Below are positions 1 to 8,690 of a stretch of DNA of 64,000 nucleotides, piece by piece (position 1 is the stretch's first letter; each line of letters opens with the position of its first letter). The notes under the pieces were generated by a model that saw only the letters and a list, made by a program, of their open reading frames with translations, had not been told where the DNA came from and searched no databases. The DNA is from Gemmatimonadota bacterium (GTDB lineage: Bacteria > Gemmatimonadota > Gemmatimonadetes > Palauibacterales > Palauibacteraceae). The position numbers and the translations under genes were made by a program. The stretch is taken from contig JAJDWE010000038.1 in assembly GCA_022825725.1 (NCBI GenBank), positions 16,376-80,375 on the forward strand, read 5' to 3'.

Positions 1-1
1 C

Positions 2-1198
2 GACGAAGTCGTGTACCCGGTGGACGTCGCCTACTTCGGCGAACCCGCGGACATCGACAACAACGGGACCGTCTTCGCCCTCATCACGGCGGAGGTGAAC
101 AAGCTCACGCCCGCGGGCGAGGAGAGCGTCGTCGCCGGTTTCTTCCTCGCGCGCGATCTCACGACACGATCGAGCTGCGAGGCTTCGAACGAGGGAGAGA
201 TCTTCTATCTCGTGGGTCCGGATCCGGACGAGGACTACGGCTCGGACATCAGCCTCAACTTCGCGAACGCGCTCGCGCGGTCGACGGTGGCGCACGAGTT
301 CGCCCACCTGCTCAACGCCCAGCAGCGCGTCACCCTCGGGGGCGGGAACATCTTCGGCGACCGGGAGGTCGCATGGCTCGACGAGGCCATGGCCCACCTT
401 GCCGAGGAGATTGCCGGCCTCCGGGCCGCGGGCCTGGGGACGAGGGAGAACCTCGATCTGGAGATGCTCACGTCCAGCGAGGAACAACTCTCCATCTACA
501 ACCACTTTCACATCGTGAATCAGATCCGCCTGGGCCGCTTCCTGCGCGGGGGCTGTCCACCGGATCCGAACGGTCCGGCGGTGACTCCGGCACTCGGTGA
601 CGCGGCCGGCGAAGATCCCGGCGGAGTGGAATCCCTCGCCTTCCGCGGCTTCGCGTACGGGTTCGCGCGCTGGCTCGGAGACCAGTTCGGGGCGAGCGGG
701 AGCGGGGGCGCGCTCCCCGGAAGCAGGGAAGAGGAACTGTTCCGGTATCTGACCTCTGGCGGGCCCGCGCACTTCAAGGGCATCACCAACGTGGAACGCA
801 CCCTCCAGGCCGTGGCCGGCGTGGAGATGGAATGGGAGGAGATCCTCTCGCTGTATCTCACGTCCCTGATCGCGGACGACCGCGCGCCGGCCGACGCGGA
901 TCCCCGGACGCAGTGGAAGACCTGGAACCTCGAGGCGCTGTTCCGACAGCTGAGCGACTCCAATCTCGGCGACCGCTGTCCGTTCACCCGCAACTTCCCG
1001 CTCACACCCTCCCGGGTGAACGTGCACGTGGCGACGAACAGTTCGACCGAGTTCACCGTGAACTCCTCCACGGGGCGCTACTTCTCGCTCGTGAGTTCGG
1101 GCGCGACGCCCGACCTGATCGTCGAGGTCATGGACCCGGCCGGGGCAAACCTTCCCGGACGGGCGCGGGCGCAGGTGACCGTGCTCCGGATGCGCTGA
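2..1198 (+). CDS. Putative zinc metallopeptidase, HExxH type (5' end outside window)
   Basis: The reading frame is open to the left edge, so the true start lies upstream; the first in-window start codon is GTG at 11. Counting from that GTG, HEFAH at residues 95-99 is a zinc-binding HExxH motif, and the WLDEAMAH stretch with Glu125 offers a third ligand. This is a gluzincin layout reminiscent of M30 (hyicolysin-like) peptidases. The last 60 or so residues are rich in V, T and S and look like a beta-sandwich tail seen in secreted peptidases. Function is inferred from the motif only; signal peptide and propeptide cannot be seen. It ends 69 bases before thrS. Confidence 0.7.
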   Translation, partial: DEVVYPVDVAYFGEPADIDNNGTVFALITAEVNKLTPAGEESVVAGFFLARDLTTRSSCEASNEGEIFYLVGPDPDEDYGSDISLNFANALARSTVAHEFAHLLNAQQRVTLGGGNIFGDREVAWLDEAMAHLAEEIAGLRAAGLGTRENLDLEMLTSSEEQLSIYNHFHIVNQIRLGRFLRGGCPPDPNGPAVTPALGDAAGEDPGGVESLAFRGFAYGFARWLGDQFGASGSGGALPGSREEELFRYLTSGGPAHFKGITNVERTLQAVAGVEMEWEEILSLYLTSLIADDRAPADADPRTQWKTWNLEALFRQLSDSNLGDRCPFTRNFPLTPSRVNVHVATNSSTEFTVNSSTGRYFSLVSSGATPDLIVEVMDPAGANLPGRARAQVTVLRMR

Positions 1199-1267
1199 AT
1201 CCCCCACTGCACTAGCTTCCGCGTCCATTCGAATTTTCTGTCCAATCGTGCATCGACGGGTAGGCCG

Positions 1268-3211
1268 ATGAACGACTCCCAGATTTCCGTTTCGCTCCCC
1301 GACGGTTCCTCCAAGCGGCTGCCACGCGGCTCAAGCGCCGGCGACCTTGCCGCCGCGATCGGTCCGGGGCTGGCCCGGGCTGCCGTCGCGGCCCGCGTGA
1401 ACGACGTGCTCACGGATCTCTTGGCCCCGCTTCCGGACGAAGCGCAGGTCGCGATCGTGACGCGCAGCGACGAGGATCCCGACGCGCTCTACGTGCTGCG
1501 GCACTCCGCGGCCCATGCGCTCGCCACCGCCGTCCGCGAGCTGTATCCGGGGGCGGGAATCGGCTTCGGGCCTCCGATCGACGATGGTTTCTACTACGAC
1601 TTCGAGGTCCCGGCGCCTTTCACGCCGGAGGACCTGGAGAAGATCGAGCGCGCGATGGCGGGCGTCGCGGGGGCGGACGATCCGTTCGAGCGCCGCGAAG
1701 TGGACCGCGAGGAAGCCGCCGAACTTTTTGCGGACGATCCGCTGAAGCTTGAGCGGCTTGCCGAGATCCCCGAGGGCGAGGCGATTTCTGTCTATCGGAA
1801 CGGGCCGTTCCTCGATCTGTGCCGGGGACCGCACGCCCCCCGCACGGGCGAGATCCGCCATTTCCGGGTTCTCAATGCGGCGGGAGCCTATTGGCGCGGC
1901 GACGAGAAGCGACAGATGCTCCAGCGCGTCTACGGCACGGCCTTCTATTCGAAGGAAGCGCTCGAGGCCTACATCACGCGGCGCGAGGAGGCCCGCAAGC
2001 GCGATCACCGGAAGCTGGGCAGGGAACTCGACCTGTTCTCGATCCAGGAGGAGATCGGGCCGGGGCTCGTGTGCTGGCACCCGAAGGGCGCGCGCGTGCA
2101 GCTCGAGCTGAGGCGCTGGATCGAGGACCTTCAGGAGGCGCACGGCTACGACTTCGTCTACACGCCGCACATCTCCGGCGAGGCGCTCTTCCGGCGCTCC
2201 GGGCACCTCCCGAACTACGCGGAGAACATGTATCCCCGGATGGCGGACGAGGACGGCGAAGCGTTCCGCGTGAAGCCGATGAACTGTCCGGGACACATCA
2301 CGATCTACGCGGCGACCCCCCGCAGCTACCGCGACCTCCCGGTGCGGCTCGCCGAGATCGCGAACGTGTACCGCCACGAACGGTCGGGGACGCTGCACGG
2401 GCTGCTGCGCGTGCGCATGCTCACGATGGACGACGGGCACGTCTTCTGCACTCCGGAGCAGATCGAGGAGGAGATCTTCATCTGCCTGAAGCTCGTCGAC
2501 ACGGTGATGACGACGCTGGGCCTCGACTATCGGTTCGATCTTTCGACACGTCCGGACGGAGACAAGCGGATCGGCGGCGACGAGGTCTGGGATGTGGCGG
2601 AAGACGCGTTGCGCGAGGCGCTGGAGCGCGGCGGGCTCGAGTACGAGTTGGACGAGGGCGGGGGCGCCTTCTACGGACCCAAGATCGATATCAAGTACAA
2701 GGACGCGATCGGACGCGAGTGGCAGGGGGCCACGATCCAGTTGGACTTCAACCTGCCCGACCGCTTCGAGCTCGAGTACATGGGGGCGGACAACAAGCCG
2801 CACCGCCCCGTGCTGATCCACCGCGCCATCTTCGGCACCCTGGAGCGTTTCACGGGCGTGCTCATCGAACATTTCGCGGGCGCCTTCCCGCCCTGGCTCG
2901 CGCCCGTCCAGGTCCGCGTGCTGCCCATCACGGACGCGCACGCGGAGGCAGCGCGAGACATCCGGGATCGCCTCGCCGGCGAGGGCCTGCGCGTCGAACT
3001 CGACGCCCGCTCCGACACGCTCGGCTACCGCATCCGCGACGGCGAACTGCAGAAGGTCCCCTACCTGCTCGTCGTCGGAGACCGCGAAATCGAGGCCGGC
3101 ACCGTCGCCGTCCGCGCCCGCGGCGCGAAACGCAAACAGGAAGTCCTCCCCCTCGACGATTTCGTATCCCGGATCCGCAGTCGCGTCGGGACCCGGTCTC
3201 TCGAAACGTGA
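1268..3211 (+). CDS. thrS: Threonine--tRNA ligase
   Basis: Cytoplasmic enzyme that charges tRNA-Thr. At 647 residues it has the full bacterial layout: TGS domain (about 1-65), editing domain with HSAAH at 79-83 and a CRGPH motif, class II catalytic core, and C-terminal anticodon-binding domain. The three zinc ligands that recognise threonine are visible: Cys340 in MNCPGH, His391 in DGHVF and His518 in HRAIFG. Motif 2 is the YRHERSG segment. The ATG start matches the usual TGS-domain beginning. It heads the thrS-infC-rpmI-rplT-pheST block. The 69-base upstream gap is too short for a T-box leader and shows none. Confidence 0.97.
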   Translation: MNDSQISVSLPDGSSKRLPRGSSAGDLAAAIGPGLARAAVAARVNDVLTDLLAPLPDEAQVAIVTRSDEDPDALYVLRHSAAHALATAVRELYPGAGIGFGPPIDDGFYYDFEVPAPFTPEDLEKIERAMAGVAGADDPFERREVDREEAAELFADDPLKLERLAEIPEGEAISVYRNGPFLDLCRGPHAPRTGEIRHFRVLNAAGAYWRGDEKRQMLQRVYGTAFYSKEALEAYITRREEARKRDHRKLGRELDLFSIQEEIGPGLVCWHPKGARVQLELRRWIEDLQEAHGYDFVYTPHISGEALFRRSGHLPNYAENMYPRMADEDGEAFRVKPMNCPGHITIYAATPRSYRDLPVRLAEIANVYRHERSGTLHGLLRVRMLTMDDGHVFCTPEQIEEEIFICLKLVDTVMTTLGLDYRFDLSTRPDGDKRIGGDEVWDVAEDALREALERGGLEYELDEGGGAFYGPKIDIKYKDAIGREWQGATIQLDFNLPDRFELEYMGADNKPHRPVLIHRAIFGTLERFTGVLIEHFAGAFPPWLAPVQVRVLPITDAHAEAARDIRDRLAGEGLRVELDARSDTLGYRIRDGELQKVPYLLVVGDREIEAGTVAVRARGAKRKQEVLPLDDFVSRIRSRVGTRSLET

Positions 3212-3290
3212 CGTGTGCCGGTTCGCGCGCCGGTCGTCGTTGACAGGAGCGCCGCTCGGGGGCACTTTCCGGGCGTTGAAAAACAGACAA

Positions 3291-3424
3291 GCGGGGCCGC
3301 GATGCCCCCACCCTATCGGCGCACGAACTCGTGCTGCTGCCGGGTCGATGGTGCATTCCCCGCGTGGGATGTGCCCTCGTGCCCGGTCGGCAAGCGTCGA
3401 ACCGGGCTTTTTCTATGAGGTGCA
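3291..3424 (+). promoter_or_regulatory. Structured infC leader with attenuator-like terminator
   Basis: The thrS-infC gap contains three consecutive hairpins: GGGGC (3293-3297) with GCCCC (3304-3308); GCACGA (3321-3326) with TCGTGC (3329-3334); and GCCCGGT (3381-3387) with ACCGGGC (3401-3407), the last followed by five T residues. The terminator ends only 12 bases before the infC start codon, so infC would be transcribed only by read-through or from a promoter within the leader. This position resembles ribosomal-protein leaders of infC-rpmI-rplT operons. The ligand (L20 or IF3) is not shown by the sequence. Confidence 0.5.
3381..3412 (+). terminator. Intrinsic terminator/attenuator before infC
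   Basis: A perfect 7-bp stem (GCCCGGT at 3381-3387, ACCGGGC at 3401-3407) with a 13-base loop is followed directly by TTTTT at 3408-3412. It could end thrS transcripts or attenuate the infC operon. Confidence 0.7.
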
Positions 3425-3937
3425 GTGAACGGAGATCCCAGAGTCAACGACAAGATCCGGATCAGCCCGATCCGGCTCATCGACGAGGAGGGCAACCAGC
3501 TCGGCATCGTCGCCACGGACGAAGCCCGTTCGATGGCGGCCGATCGCGGGCTCGACCTCGTGGAGGTGGCGCCCGGCGCGCGACCGCCCGTCTGCCGGCT
3601 CATGGACTTCGGGAAGTACAAGTACGCGCAGGCGAGGAAGGCGCGGGAAGCGAAGAAGAAACAGCACATCATCCACGTCAAGGAAGTGAAGCTGCGGCCG
3701 AAGATCGAGGCGCACGACATCGACTTCAAGATGCGGCACGCACGCAGATTCCTGGGGGATGGAGACAAGGTGAAGTTCACGCTCATGTTCCGGGGACGCG
3801 AGGTCACGCACCCGGAGCGGGGGAGACGGATCCTCGAGATGGTGAAGGAAGAGTTGGAGGACATCGCGGTGGTGGAGTCGGACATCGCCCATGAGGGTCG
3901 CACGATGACCATGCTGATGGGACCGCACCGCACGTAG
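3425..3937 (+). CDS. infC: Translation initiation factor IF-3
   Basis: IF-3 binds the 30S subunit, blocks premature 50S joining and checks start-codon and initiator-tRNA pairing. The 170-residue product has the usual N-domain (VNDKIRISPIRLIDEEGNQL), a lysine-rich linker around 60-85 (KYKYAQARKAREAKKKQ) and the C-domain with KFTLMFRGREV near 118-128. The assigned GTG start lies just after GAGGTG (3417-3422), which is closer than usual for a Shine-Dalgarno. infC genes often use atypical starts for autoregulation, so the exact start remains uncertain. It is followed by rpmI and rplT in the canonical order. Confidence 0.95.
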   Translation: MNGDPRVNDKIRISPIRLIDEEGNQLGIVATDEARSMAADRGLDLVEVAPGARPPVCRLMDFGKYKYAQARKAREAKKKQHIIHVKEVKLRPKIEAHDIDFKMRHARRFLGDGDKVKFTLMFRGREVTHPERGRRILEMVKEELEDIAVVESDIAHEGRTMTMLMGPHRT

Positions 3938-3955
3938 TCCACTCCAGAACGACGA

Positions 3956-3982
3956 CTCCGTCGCGGACGGACGGCGACGGAG
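3956..3982 (+). promoter_or_regulatory. Hairpin between infC and rpmI
   Basis: A perfect 9-bp stem, CTCCGTCGC (3956-3964) with GCGACGGAG (3974-3982), closes a 9-base loop in the short gap before rpmI. No U-tract follows, so it is unlikely to be a simple terminator. In E. coli, L20 represses translation by binding RNA upstream of rpmI; this hairpin occupies the equivalent place. The functional link is inference. Confidence 0.45.
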
Positions 3983-4003
3983 CTGAACCGGAGCATACGC
4001 AAG

Positions 4004-4198
4004 ATGCCCAAGATGAAGACGAACCGGTCCGCCGCGAAGCGGTTTCGAAAGACCGGCAGCGGAAAATTCCGGCGACGGCGTGCCTACCACAGCCACATCC
4101 TGACGAAGAAGAGCCCCAAGCGTAAGCGTCGGCTCCGTCAGGGCACCCTTGTGGCGAAGGCGGACGAGAAGCGGGTGAAGCGGCTTCTGGGGAAATAG
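4004..4198 (+). CDS. rpmI: 50S ribosomal protein L35
   Basis: A 64-residue, strongly basic protein beginning [14 protein letters not shown] and containing [15 protein letters not shown], both hallmarks of bacterial L35. Length matches the family (about 65). It is a structural protein of the large subunit that binds 23S rRNA. The gene sits 66 bases after infC and 63 bases before rplT, the near-universal infC-rpmI-rplT arrangement, so the three are almost certainly co-transcribed and share feedback control. Confidence 0.97.
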   Translation: MPKMKTNRSAAKRFRKTGSGKFRRRRAYHSHILTKKSPKRKRRLRQGTLVAKADEKRVKRLLGK

Positions 4199-4210
4199 TT
4201 CGCCCCATTC

Positions 4211-4232
4211 CCCGGACAGTAGCCCGGACAGT
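4211..4232 (+). repeat. 10-bp direct repeat between rpmI and rplT
   Basis: CCCGGACAGT occurs twice, at 4211-4220 and 4223-4232, separated by two bases. It lies 17 bases upstream of the rplT Shine-Dalgarno (AGGAGGTG, 4249-4256). It may be part of a protein-binding RNA element; nothing in the sequence proves this. Confidence 0.5.
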
Positions 4233-4261
4233 CTCAGTATCAGGAATCAGGAGGTGCGGCC

Positions 4262-4618
4262 ATGCCACGCGCGACGAGCAGCGTTGCACGTAACCGTCGA
4301 AAGAAGAAGGTCCTCAAGGAAGCCCGCGGTCAGTTCGGAGCGCGGTCGAAGCTCTATCGCACCGCGAAGAACTCCGTCGAGCGCGGCTGGGCCTATGCAT
4401 ACGTCGATCGGCGCAAGAAGAAGCGCGACTTTCGCCGACTGTGGATCTCCCGCATCAATGCCGCGGCCCGGCAGAACGGAATCTCGTATTCCCGCTTCGT
4501 CAGCGGGCTGAAGAGCGCCGGCGTCGACCTGAACCGCAAGGTGCTCGCGGACCTCGCCATTCGGGATCCGGCCGCCTTTACCAAGCTCGTCGAGGTGGCC
4601 AAAGCGCACGGCCCATGA
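4262..4618 (+). CDS. rplT: 50S ribosomal protein L20
   Basis: Large-subunit protein needed early in 50S assembly and the usual translational repressor of its own operon. The 118-residue product has the characteristic basic N-terminus ([20 protein letters not shown]) and the globular C-domain with [10 protein letters not shown] and GISYSRF. A strong Shine-Dalgarno (AGGAGGTG at 4249-4256) precedes the ATG. Its stop codon overlaps the pheS start by 4 bases (ATGA), so L20 and the phenylalanyl-tRNA synthetase are translationally coupled. Confidence 0.97.
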   Translation: MPRATSSVARNRRKKKVLKEARGQFGARSKLYRTAKNSVERGWAYAYVDRRKKKRDFRRLWISRINAAARQNGISYSRFVSGLKSAGVDLNRKVLADLAIRDPAAFTKLVEVAKAHGP

Positions 4619-5646
4619 CCCCGGCCGGAGCTTCCCTCCTCGATCGGCTCGCCGCGATCGAGGGGAAGGGGCTCGCCGCGATCGGGGAGGCGACGGATTC
4701 CGCCACGCTCGAGTCCGCCCGCGTCGAATACCTGGGCCGGAACGGTCAGTTGGCCGACGTCATGTCCCTGATCGGCACGGTCGAGGCCCAGGCCCGACGC
4801 GACGTCGGGCAGCGTGCGAACGCCGTGAAGACGGTGTTGCGCGGAGCCCTCGAAGAGCGGGCGAAGGCGCTGGAGAGCGCCGTCCGCGGGCCGCGCGCCC
4901 GCATCGATCGGACGCTTCCCGCGCGCGAGCGCTGGGTCGGCGGCGTGCACCCCGTTACCCGCGTCATCGACGAGATCTGCGAAATCTTCGCGGAGATCGG
5001 CTTCACGAGCGTGCTCGGCCCCGAGATCGAGTCCACGTGGTATAACTTCACCGCGCTCAACATCCCGCTCGATCACCCCGCCGCCGACATGATGGACACG
5101 TTCTACCTGGAGAAGGACGTCGTGCTGCGGACGCACACGTCGCCCGTCCAGGCGCGCGTGATGGAGGCCTTCCGGCCGCCCGTCCGCGTCGTCGTGCCGG
5201 GGCTCGCGTACCGGCGTGACTCCTTCGATCCCTCGCACGCCCCCGCCTTCGAGCAGATCGAGGGTCTCGCGGTCGACGAAGGCGTGGACTTCGTCGAGTT
5301 CCGCGCCGCGATCGAGCACTTCGTGCACCATTTCTTCGGTCCAGGGACGAAGACGCGGTTTCGGCCGTCGTTCTATCCCTTCACCGAGCCTTCGGCGGAG
5401 GTGGACGTGTCGTGCACCGTGTGTGCGAACGGTTGTTCCACCTGCAAGCGCACGGGCTGGATCACGATCATGGGAAGCGGGATGGTGGATCCCGCCGTCT
5501 TCAAGGCCGTGGGGTACGACCCCGAGCGCTACACGGGCTATGCATTCGGGATGGGACCGGCCCGCATCGCGATGGTGCGGCACGGGATCCCCGACATGCG
5601 GCTCCTCTACGAGGGGGAGATGAGCTTTCTGCAGCAGTTCGCATGA
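4615..5646 (+). CDS. pheS: Phenylalanine--tRNA ligase alpha subunit
   Basis: Catalytic subunit of the (alpha-beta)2 enzyme that charges tRNA-Phe. The 343-residue protein has an N-terminal coiled-coil tRNA-binding region (about 1-90), then the class II core. Recognisable motifs are [10 protein letters not shown] (motif 1 region), [32 protein letters not shown] and the motif 3 segment [18 protein letters not shown]. The ATG at 4615 overlaps the rplT stop. A longer open frame upstream is rplT read in another frame and has no pheS similarity. The gene overlaps pheT by ATGA. Confidence 0.97.
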   Translation: MTPAGASLLDRLAAIEGKGLAAIGEATDSATLESARVEYLGRNGQLADVMSLIGTVEAQARRDVGQRANAVKTVLRGALEERAKALESAVRGPRARIDRTLPARERWVGGVHPVTRVIDEICEIFAEIGFTSVLGPEIESTWYNFTALNIPLDHPAADMMDTFYLEKDVVLRTHTSPVQARVMEAFRPPVRVVVPGLAYRRDSFDPSHAPAFEQIEGLAVDEGVDFVEFRAAIEHFVHHFFGPGTKTRFRPSFYPFTEPSAEVDVSCTVCANGCSTCKRTGWITIMGSGMVDPAVFKAVGYDPERYTGYAFGMGPARIAMVRHGIPDMRLLYEGEMSFLQQFA

Positions 5647-8150
5647 GCATCTCGTTCAACTGGATCGACGAACTCGTCGGACTGCGCGGGGAGTTGAGCG
5701 ACCCGCAGGGTCTGGCCGAACGCCTGACGATGACCGCCGCCGCGGTGGAGAAGGTCGAGACGGTGGGCGCGCGGCTGGACGGGATCGTCGTGTCCCGCGT
5801 GCTGGAGACCCGTCCGCACCCGAACGCGGACCGGCTCACTCTGTGCAAGGTGGACCGGGGCGCCGGCGAGGTGCTCGACGTCGTGTGCGGGGCCCCCGTC
5901 ATCGCGACCGGAGGACTCTATCCGCACGTGGCGCCCGGGGGGGAGCTCCCCGCCGGCTTCCGCATCGAGAGCCGGAAGATCCGCGGTGAATTGAGTCACG
6001 GCATGCTGTGCTCGGAGGCCGAACTCGAGCTGGGCCGCGACAAGGGGGGCATCATGCGGCTCGCGGACGGGCTCGAGCCGGGAGCGCCGCTCGCGCCGGC
6101 GCTGGGCCTGCCGGACACGCGCCTCACGCTGGACCTGAATCCGAACCGGGTCGACCTCGCCTGCCACGTCGGCGTGGCGCGGGAAGTGGGAGGCCTCCCG
6201 ACGCCGCGCGACTTCGGGGGGGCGGCGTGGACGCCCGAGTGGCGCGACGGCGAGTCGGAGGCGGGCGGGGCCGGGGTCACGGTCCGCATCGAGGATATCG
6301 ACCGGTGTCCGCGCTACATGGCCGCCGTCATCCGGGGGGTCAGGATCGGGCCGTCGCCGGCGTGGCTGGCGGGTCGGCTTCTCGCGGTGGGGGTGCGTCC
6401 GATCAGCAACGTCGTCGATGCGACGAACTACGTCCTGCACGAGTACAACCAGCCTCTGCACGCCTTCGATCTCGCACGGCTGTCGGGAGCGGAGATCCGC
6501 GTGCGCGCGGCCGTGACCGGCGAGCCGCTGACGACGCTCGATGGCCAGGAGCACAAGCTCGCGCCCGAGCAGACGGTGATCGCCGACCGCGATCGCGCGA
6601 TCGCCTTCGCGGGGGTCATGGGAGGGCTCGACACGGAGGTGACGGAAGACACGGTCGATCTGCTCATCGAGTGCGCGTCGTTCGACCCGTCCGGCGTGCG
6701 GCGGACCCGGACCCGCGCGGGACTCTCCACCGACGCGTCCTATCGCTTCGAGCGAGGGATCGATGTCCACGCCCAGGAGCGTGCGCTCGCGCGTTGCGTG
6801 GAACTCATCGTCGCCACCGCCGGCGGCGAGGCGGACCTCATCGGCCTCCGCGCGGGTCCGGCGCCGGCACCGGTTCCGCCGATCGACGTCCGCGTCAGTC
6901 GGGTGAACCAGGTGCTCGGCTTCGGGCTCGGCGGGGCGGAGGTCCGCGCGGCGCTCGAGCCGATAGGCTTCAAGGCCCTCTCCGCCGGGGAGGGCGGCGC
7001 CGCCGGGGACGGTGGCGCCGGCGGTAACGGGGCGACCGACGTGCTGCACATCTCCGTGCCGGGATGGCGCACGGACATCGCGCGGGAGATCGACCTCGTC
7101 GAGGAAGTTGCGCGCCGGGTCGGGTACGACGCCGGAGCAGGCCAGGACCGCAGGTTCCGGCCGAGCGCGGTGCCGGCGGATCCGCGCGTCGAAAAGGCGG
7201 CCCGGGTGCGGGAGTTGCTCACCGCACGCGGACTCCTCGAAGCTCGCAGCCTGAGCTTCATGCCGGAGGATTTCCGGGGGAATCGCGCCGTCGTCCCGGT
7301 GCCGAACCCGCTCTCCGCGGAGGAGAGTTGCCTTCGCTCCGCGATGGTCCCCGTGCTGCTTCGGCGACTGGAACACAATTATGCGCGTGGCAACCGCAAC
7401 GTGCGCCTCTTCGAACTCGGCACCGTGTTCGCGTACGCGGCCGGCGCGGGGCCGGCGGAGGAGGCGGACGGGACCGGTCGTTTCGAGGAGTCCGGAAGGG
7501 TGGGGGGCGTCATCACCGGCACCCGGCGTCCAGATCACTGGTCGGGGCCGGCACTCGACTACGACCTGTGGGATCTCAAGGAGATCGCCGGATCGTTCGC
7601 GGATCGACTGTGCGGCGCGATGCTCGTGCCGTTCGACGACGCCGTGGCCCGCGACGCCACGGAGAGCGGAGCGTCTCTCGCGGGACCGTGGCTCTCTCGC
7701 GGCGGGTTCCGCGCGGTGAAGGACGGTCGCGTGGTCGGCGTCGCCGGGGTCGTGGACGAGGCGTCGCTCGACGCGCCCCCGTGGGCCGCGCCCGCGTTCG
7801 GACTCGAGTTCGATCTCGCCGCCGTCGAGGGGCGGTCCGTGCCCGCCTATCGGAAGACATCGCCGTTCCCCGCCGTGCGCCGGGATCTGTCGATGACGGT
7901 GCCGCGGGGCGTCCCCGCCGCGGACATCGAAGGGGCGGTGCGGGAAGCGACCTCCGATCTCCTGCGTGACGTACGCCTCTTCGACGTTTACTCGGGCGAG
8001 GAGATCGAGGGCGGCCGCCTCGGGCTCGCGTGGACGTTTCGCTTCCGGGCTCCCGACCGTACGCTGACGGATCAGGATGTCGAGTCGGAGATGTCCGCAC
8101 TCTCTACCGCCCTGGAGAAACGGTTCGGTGCCAGAATCCGGAGGTCCTGA
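5643..8150 (+). CDS. pheT: Phenylalanine--tRNA ligase beta subunit
   Basis: Structural and editing partner of PheS. The 835-residue length is typical of the long bacterial beta subunit. Domains in order: N-terminal B1, EMAP-like tRNA-binding domain around 40-150 (VLETRPHPNADRLTLCKV, GELSHGMLCSE), B3/B4 editing region (DATNYVLHEYNQPLHAFD), B5 DNA-binding-like domain, class II-like core, and C-terminal ferredoxin-fold anticodon-binding domain (FPAVRRDLSMTVPRGV). A Gly/Ala-rich insertion near 450 (GEGGAAGDGGAGGNG) is probably a flexible loop. It starts inside the pheS stop and ends over the start of a small coiled-coil gene. Confidence 0.97.
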   Translation: MSISFNWIDELVGLRGELSDPQGLAERLTMTAAAVEKVETVGARLDGIVVSRVLETRPHPNADRLTLCKVDRGAGEVLDVVCGAPVIATGGLYPHVAPGGELPAGFRIESRKIRGELSHGMLCSEAELELGRDKGGIMRLADGLEPGAPLAPALGLPDTRLTLDLNPNRVDLACHVGVAREVGGLPTPRDFGGAAWTPEWRDGESEAGGAGVTVRIEDIDRCPRYMAAVIRGVRIGPSPAWLAGRLLAVGVRPISNVVDATNYVLHEYNQPLHAFDLARLSGAEIRVRAAVTGEPLTTLDGQEHKLAPEQTVIADRDRAIAFAGVMGGLDTEVTEDTVDLLIECASFDPSGVRRTRTRAGLSTDASYRFERGIDVHAQERALARCVELIVATAGGEADLIGLRAGPAPAPVPPIDVRVSRVNQVLGFGLGGAEVRAALEPIGFKALSAGEGGAAGDGGAGGNGATDVLHISVPGWRTDIAREIDLVEEVARRVGYDAGAGQDRRFRPSAVPADPRVEKAARVRELLTARGLLEARSLSFMPEDFRGNRAVVPVPNPLSAEESCLRSAMVPVLLRRLEHNYARGNRNVRLFELGTVFAYAAGAGPAEEADGTGRFEESGRVGGVITGTRRPDHWSGPALDYDLWDLKEIAGSFADRLCGAMLVPFDDAVARDATESGASLAGPWLSRGGFRAVKDGRVVGVAGVVDEASLDAPPWAAPAFGLEFDLAAVEGRSVPAYRKTSPFPAVRRDLSMTVPRGVPAADIEGAVREATSDLLRDVRLFDVYSGEEIEGGRLGLAWTFRFRAPDRTLTDQDVESEMSALSTALEKRFGARIRRS

Positions 8151-8388
8151 ACGGCAACGGGAAGTCGAGCGACTGCTTGACCGTCTCTCGCGGGCGGCAG
8201 GCAGCATCGAGACCCGTTTGGAGAAATCCCGGCTCGCGGGCCCGAGCGGCCCGGCGACCCCTGACATCGAGGAGCGACTCAAGGCGGTGACGGCGGAGAA
8301 CCGTCGCCTGCGCGAGACGCTGGCCGAGGCCAGAGAGAAGGCCGTGCGACTGCGCAACCGCCTCGCTCACGTGGAGGATGAGGTATGA
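8128..8388 (+). CDS. Small coiled-coil protein between pheT and zapA
   Basis: An 86-residue protein that is mostly charged helix: EERLKAVTAENRRLRETLAEAREKAVRLRNRLAHVE has clear heptad spacing of L, A and V. The start is taken as GTG at 8128 because GGAG at 8114-8117 sits 10 bases upstream; this overlaps pheT by 23 bases. An ATG at 8077 in the same frame would add a low-similarity stretch inside pheT. The stop overlaps the zapA start (ATGA), so the two are probably made together. It resembles ZapB-like division coiled coils in size and position, but no family is recognised. Confidence 0.7.
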   Translation: MPESGGPERQREVERLLDRLSRAAGSIETRLEKSRLAGPSGPATPDIEERLKAVTAENRRLRETLAEAREKAVRLRNRLAHVEDEV

Positions 8389-8690
8389 CTTCAGCGGATG
8401 AATCGCCGCCGATCGGCGTAACGATCTTCGGCGATCGATACCGGATCCGGACGGACCGGGGTGACGCGCACACGCGGGCGTGCGCAAAGTACGTGGACGA
8501 CGCGATTCAGCGGGCGCACATGACAGGCGTGGCCGAACCCCACCGCGCCGTGGTCCTCGCCGCGCTTGAGATCACCGATGAACTGCTTCGGGCCCGCCGG
8601 GAGGTCGAGCAACTCACGGCCGCCGTCGAGGCGCGGGTCACGGAAGTGGCTGAACGGCTCGAGTCCATCGCGGGCAACGCCGCGGGGTAG
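8385..8690 (+). CDS. zapA: Cell division protein ZapA
   Basis: ZapA cross-links FtsZ filaments at midcell. The 101-residue product has the family globular head (VTIFGDRYRIRTDRGDAHTRACAKYVDDAI, about 12-41) and a C-terminal helix for dimerisation (about 48-95, with HRAVVLAALEITDELLRAR). Length fits the family. The start overlaps the upstream coiled-coil gene stop by 4 bases. It is followed by a 238-base gap containing a structured, terminator-bounded region and then rny. Identification rests on the head domain, length and synteny; the family is divergent. Confidence 0.88.
   Translation: MTSADESPPIGVTIFGDRYRIRTDRGDAHTRACAKYVDDAIQRAHMTGVAEPHRAVVLAALEITDELLRARREVEQLTAAVEARVTEVAERLESIAGNAAG

Noticed and set aside
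1199..1267. T-box leader before thrS
   Set aside because: The gap is only 69 bases and has no specifier loop, T-box core or terminator.
5607..8357. A 916-codon minus-strand open frame opposite pheT
   Set aside because: Exact shadow of pheT codons with no recognisable domain.
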